In this document: piece after piece, positions 62,662 to 64,000 of the stretch
Position numbering within the stretch: the stretch's first letter is position 1
Layout of the letters: every line of letters starts with the position of its first letter
Source of the DNA: Methylomonas albis
Lineage (GTDB): Bacteria; Pseudomonadota; Gammaproteobacteria; Methylococcales; Methylomonadaceae
NCBI RefSeq assembly: GCF_014850955.1
Contig: NZ_JACXSS010000001.1
Span: 4,774,001-4,838,000 of the forward strand
DNA: 64,000 nt
Reading direction: 5' to 3'
Made by a program: the position numbers and the translations under genes
The notes under the pieces: model-generated
The model's database searches: none
Seen by the model: only the letters and a program-made list of their open reading frames with translations
Told to the model about the DNA's origin: nothing

Positions 62662-64000
62662 CTAATCGGCTTTAGCTTCCAAATGCACGGATTTAAGAAT
62701 CTCGAGTAACTCTTGATACTGAACTTGTAGCGGCCCCAATTCACCCTCTAACTGCGCAATACTCTCGTTGACATTGCCTTTGGATTCGTTGATTTTTCTG
62801 AGCATAATCAAACGGCTTTCGATTTGCTTTTTGTGGTCCTTGATTTGGTGCATCAGCGGTGACAGAACGCTATTGCTCCAAGTAACCGCATCGCGCTGGG
62901 CGAGTTGCAATATATTTCTGGCCTTCGCTATCAACGTACCGTATAGCTTGTTAACCACTATACTTTGCTCGGTCATCGTGGTTTTGGCGCTATTGCGAAA
63001 CGCTTCGCCTTCGTCAAAAATCTGCTCCAGCTCAAACTGGTGCTGTTTTATCGAAAACAACTGTGGCTCGATTTCCTTAAAGCCGTATTCGTCCTGAAAT
63101 TTTTTGTGAATGGCTTTAATCAAGCGCCGAGTTTCTTCGGTCATATCCACCGAGTCCTGCAACAGATCGCGCAACTCGTCGAACAACCTACGCATATTCT
63201 GTTTCATACCGTAAGTGGTCAGGCTTTTGCTCATATCGTCCTTGGTACGTCTGATGATGTCATCGATTTTTTCTTTGGCAAAAGAGTCGATTAACATTTT
63301 GGCTTGTACTGCGAACACTTTGCGGCTGGCCTGAAAGTTCTCGATATTGGCCATATAAGCGTTTTGACGGTCGCGGGTTTCCGCCATCAATTTACCGGTC
63401 AATTCCTGATTCTCGAAATCGACCTGCTTGAATTCGTCGAGCTGCTTTTGAGCGTTAACAATCTTAGAATCCATCAGCTTGACGGATTCGCTAACCAGAA
63501 AGCCAATTTCCTTATCGACCACCCCTTTCAGAATGTCCCGACGTTGGTCGAGAATATCATCTGACAAATAGCTTTCCAGCAGATTGAGACGACTTTTTTG
63601 CAGCAAGGCATCGTCGCCCTTCACCTTAGCCAATAAAGCCTGTTTCGCGGAAACCGGAAAAATAACTTCCTTCTCCAGATTCAGAATCATCGCCGAGGTT
63701 TCGATTTGTTTTTGGATCGAGGCTTCGTAACCCGTTTCGCCAGCCAAGTCGTCCCACATCGAGTCGATTTTATTCATTACCACGGCCAAGCCTTGGCGAC
63801 GATTACCCCTGGAACTACAGACGTGGCTTTTCCACATTTCCAAGTCGCTTTTAGTCACGCCGGTATCGGCGGCCAAAACGAAAATAATGGCTTGCGCACT
63901 AGGCAACATACTTAAAGTTAGCTCAGGCTCAGTACCCAGGGCATTCAAGCCCGGCGTATCCAGAATGCACAAACCTTCTTTCAATAAGGGATGTGGAAAA
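62662..64000 (-). CDS. Dynamin-like GTPase (partial, N-terminus off window)
   Basis: The C-terminal part of a large GTPase that runs off the right edge. The visible region starts FPHPLLKEGLCILDTPGLNAL, where DTPG is the G3 box, and NKID near the end of the G domain is G4. The P-loop lies beyond the window. About 300 residues of long helices and coiled coil follow, ending in QYQELLEILKSVHLEAKAD, typical of the bacterial dynamin/YfjP-like group that acts on membranes. An internal Met at 63984 is not the true start. It is convergent with ampD. Confidence 0.82.
   Translation of the reverse strand, partial: FPHPLLKEGLCILDTPGLNALGTEPELTLSMLPSAQAIIFVLAADTGVTKSDLEMWKSHVCSSRGNRRQGLAVVMNKIDSMWDDLAGETGYEASIQKQIETSAMILNLEKEVIFPVSAKQALLAKVKGDDALLQKSRLNLLESYLSDDILDQRRDILKGVVDKEIGFLVSESVKLMDSKIVNAQKQLDEFKQVDFENQELTGKLMAETRDRQNAYMANIENFQASRKVFAVQAKMLIDSFAKEKIDDIIRRTKDDMSKSLTTYGMKQNMRRLFDELRDLLQDSVDMTEETRRLIKAIHKKFQDEYGFKEIEPQLFSIKQHQFELEQIFDEGEAFRNSAKTTMTEQSIVVNKLYGTLIAKARNILQLAQRDAVTWSNSVLSPLMHQIKDHKKQIESRLIMLRKINESKGNVNESIAQLEGELGPLQVQYQELLEILKSVHLEAKAD

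Overview
The window looks like the chromosome of a gammaproteobacterium, most likely a type I methanotroph of the Methylomonas/Methylobacter kind. This is inferred from the aroK-aroB-damX-hemE order, a hopanoid-type RND exporter (HpnN), a CopC copper locus, a PEP-CTERM/CHRD protein and the style of the dispersed repeats. No methane-oxidation gene is present, so genus is a guess. No tRNA, rRNA, CRISPR array or intact insertion sequence was recognised.

Region 1 (1-15.6 kb, minus strand, strikingly AT-rich up to about 13 kb) is an exopolysaccharide locus. It holds the initiating glycosyltransferase WcaJ, a VanZ-like protein, two acyltransferase-3 proteins, a Wzy/O-antigen-ligase-like polymerase, a Wzx-like flippase, four glycosyltransferases, a methyltransferase and a frameshifted DUF6625 gene. 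A decayed MNT/HEPN toxin-antitoxin pair and a nest of repeats lie between WcaJ and the rest. The locus runs off the left edge.

Region 2 (15.9-26.5 kb, plus strand) is housekeeping followed by a second glycan module: pyrF, aroK-aroB-damX-hemE, yjbQ, a DUF411 metal-binding protein, then a sugar epimerase, a WbpL/WecA-like initiating transferase and a WbpM-like dehydratase. Region 3 (26.5-33.8 kb, minus strand) carries a membrane methyltransferase, motAB, hpnN, a Na/Ca antiporter and uppP.

Region 4 (34-50 kb) is accessory: a frameshifted phosphotransferase/kinase fusion, a DUF2490 protein, a FecI/FecR/TonB-receptor uptake system, a CopC-HupE-lipoprotein-propeller cluster that may handle copper, a CHRD protein, an HXXEE protein and a QseBC-like two-component system. 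Region 5 (50.4-64 kb) has icd, an unusual operon (frameshifted GMC oxidoreductase, Cys-nucleophile alpha/beta hydrolase, metallophosphoesterase), a Cys-rich MarR regulator, ubiK, comM, a peroxiredoxin, an AP2-domain protein, nadC, ampD and a partial dynamin-like GTPase.

Three observations stand out. A family of miniature elements with inverted ends close to GGCAATGCCGTTAAGTTAA recurs at five intergenic places, and its core sequence has also entered the damX coding region in frame. The GMC/hydrolase/phosphoesterase operon is a coherent lipid- or sterol-like catabolic module without an obvious description. Three long genes are each broken by one missing base inside a G/C run, which suggests either sequencing error or phase variation.
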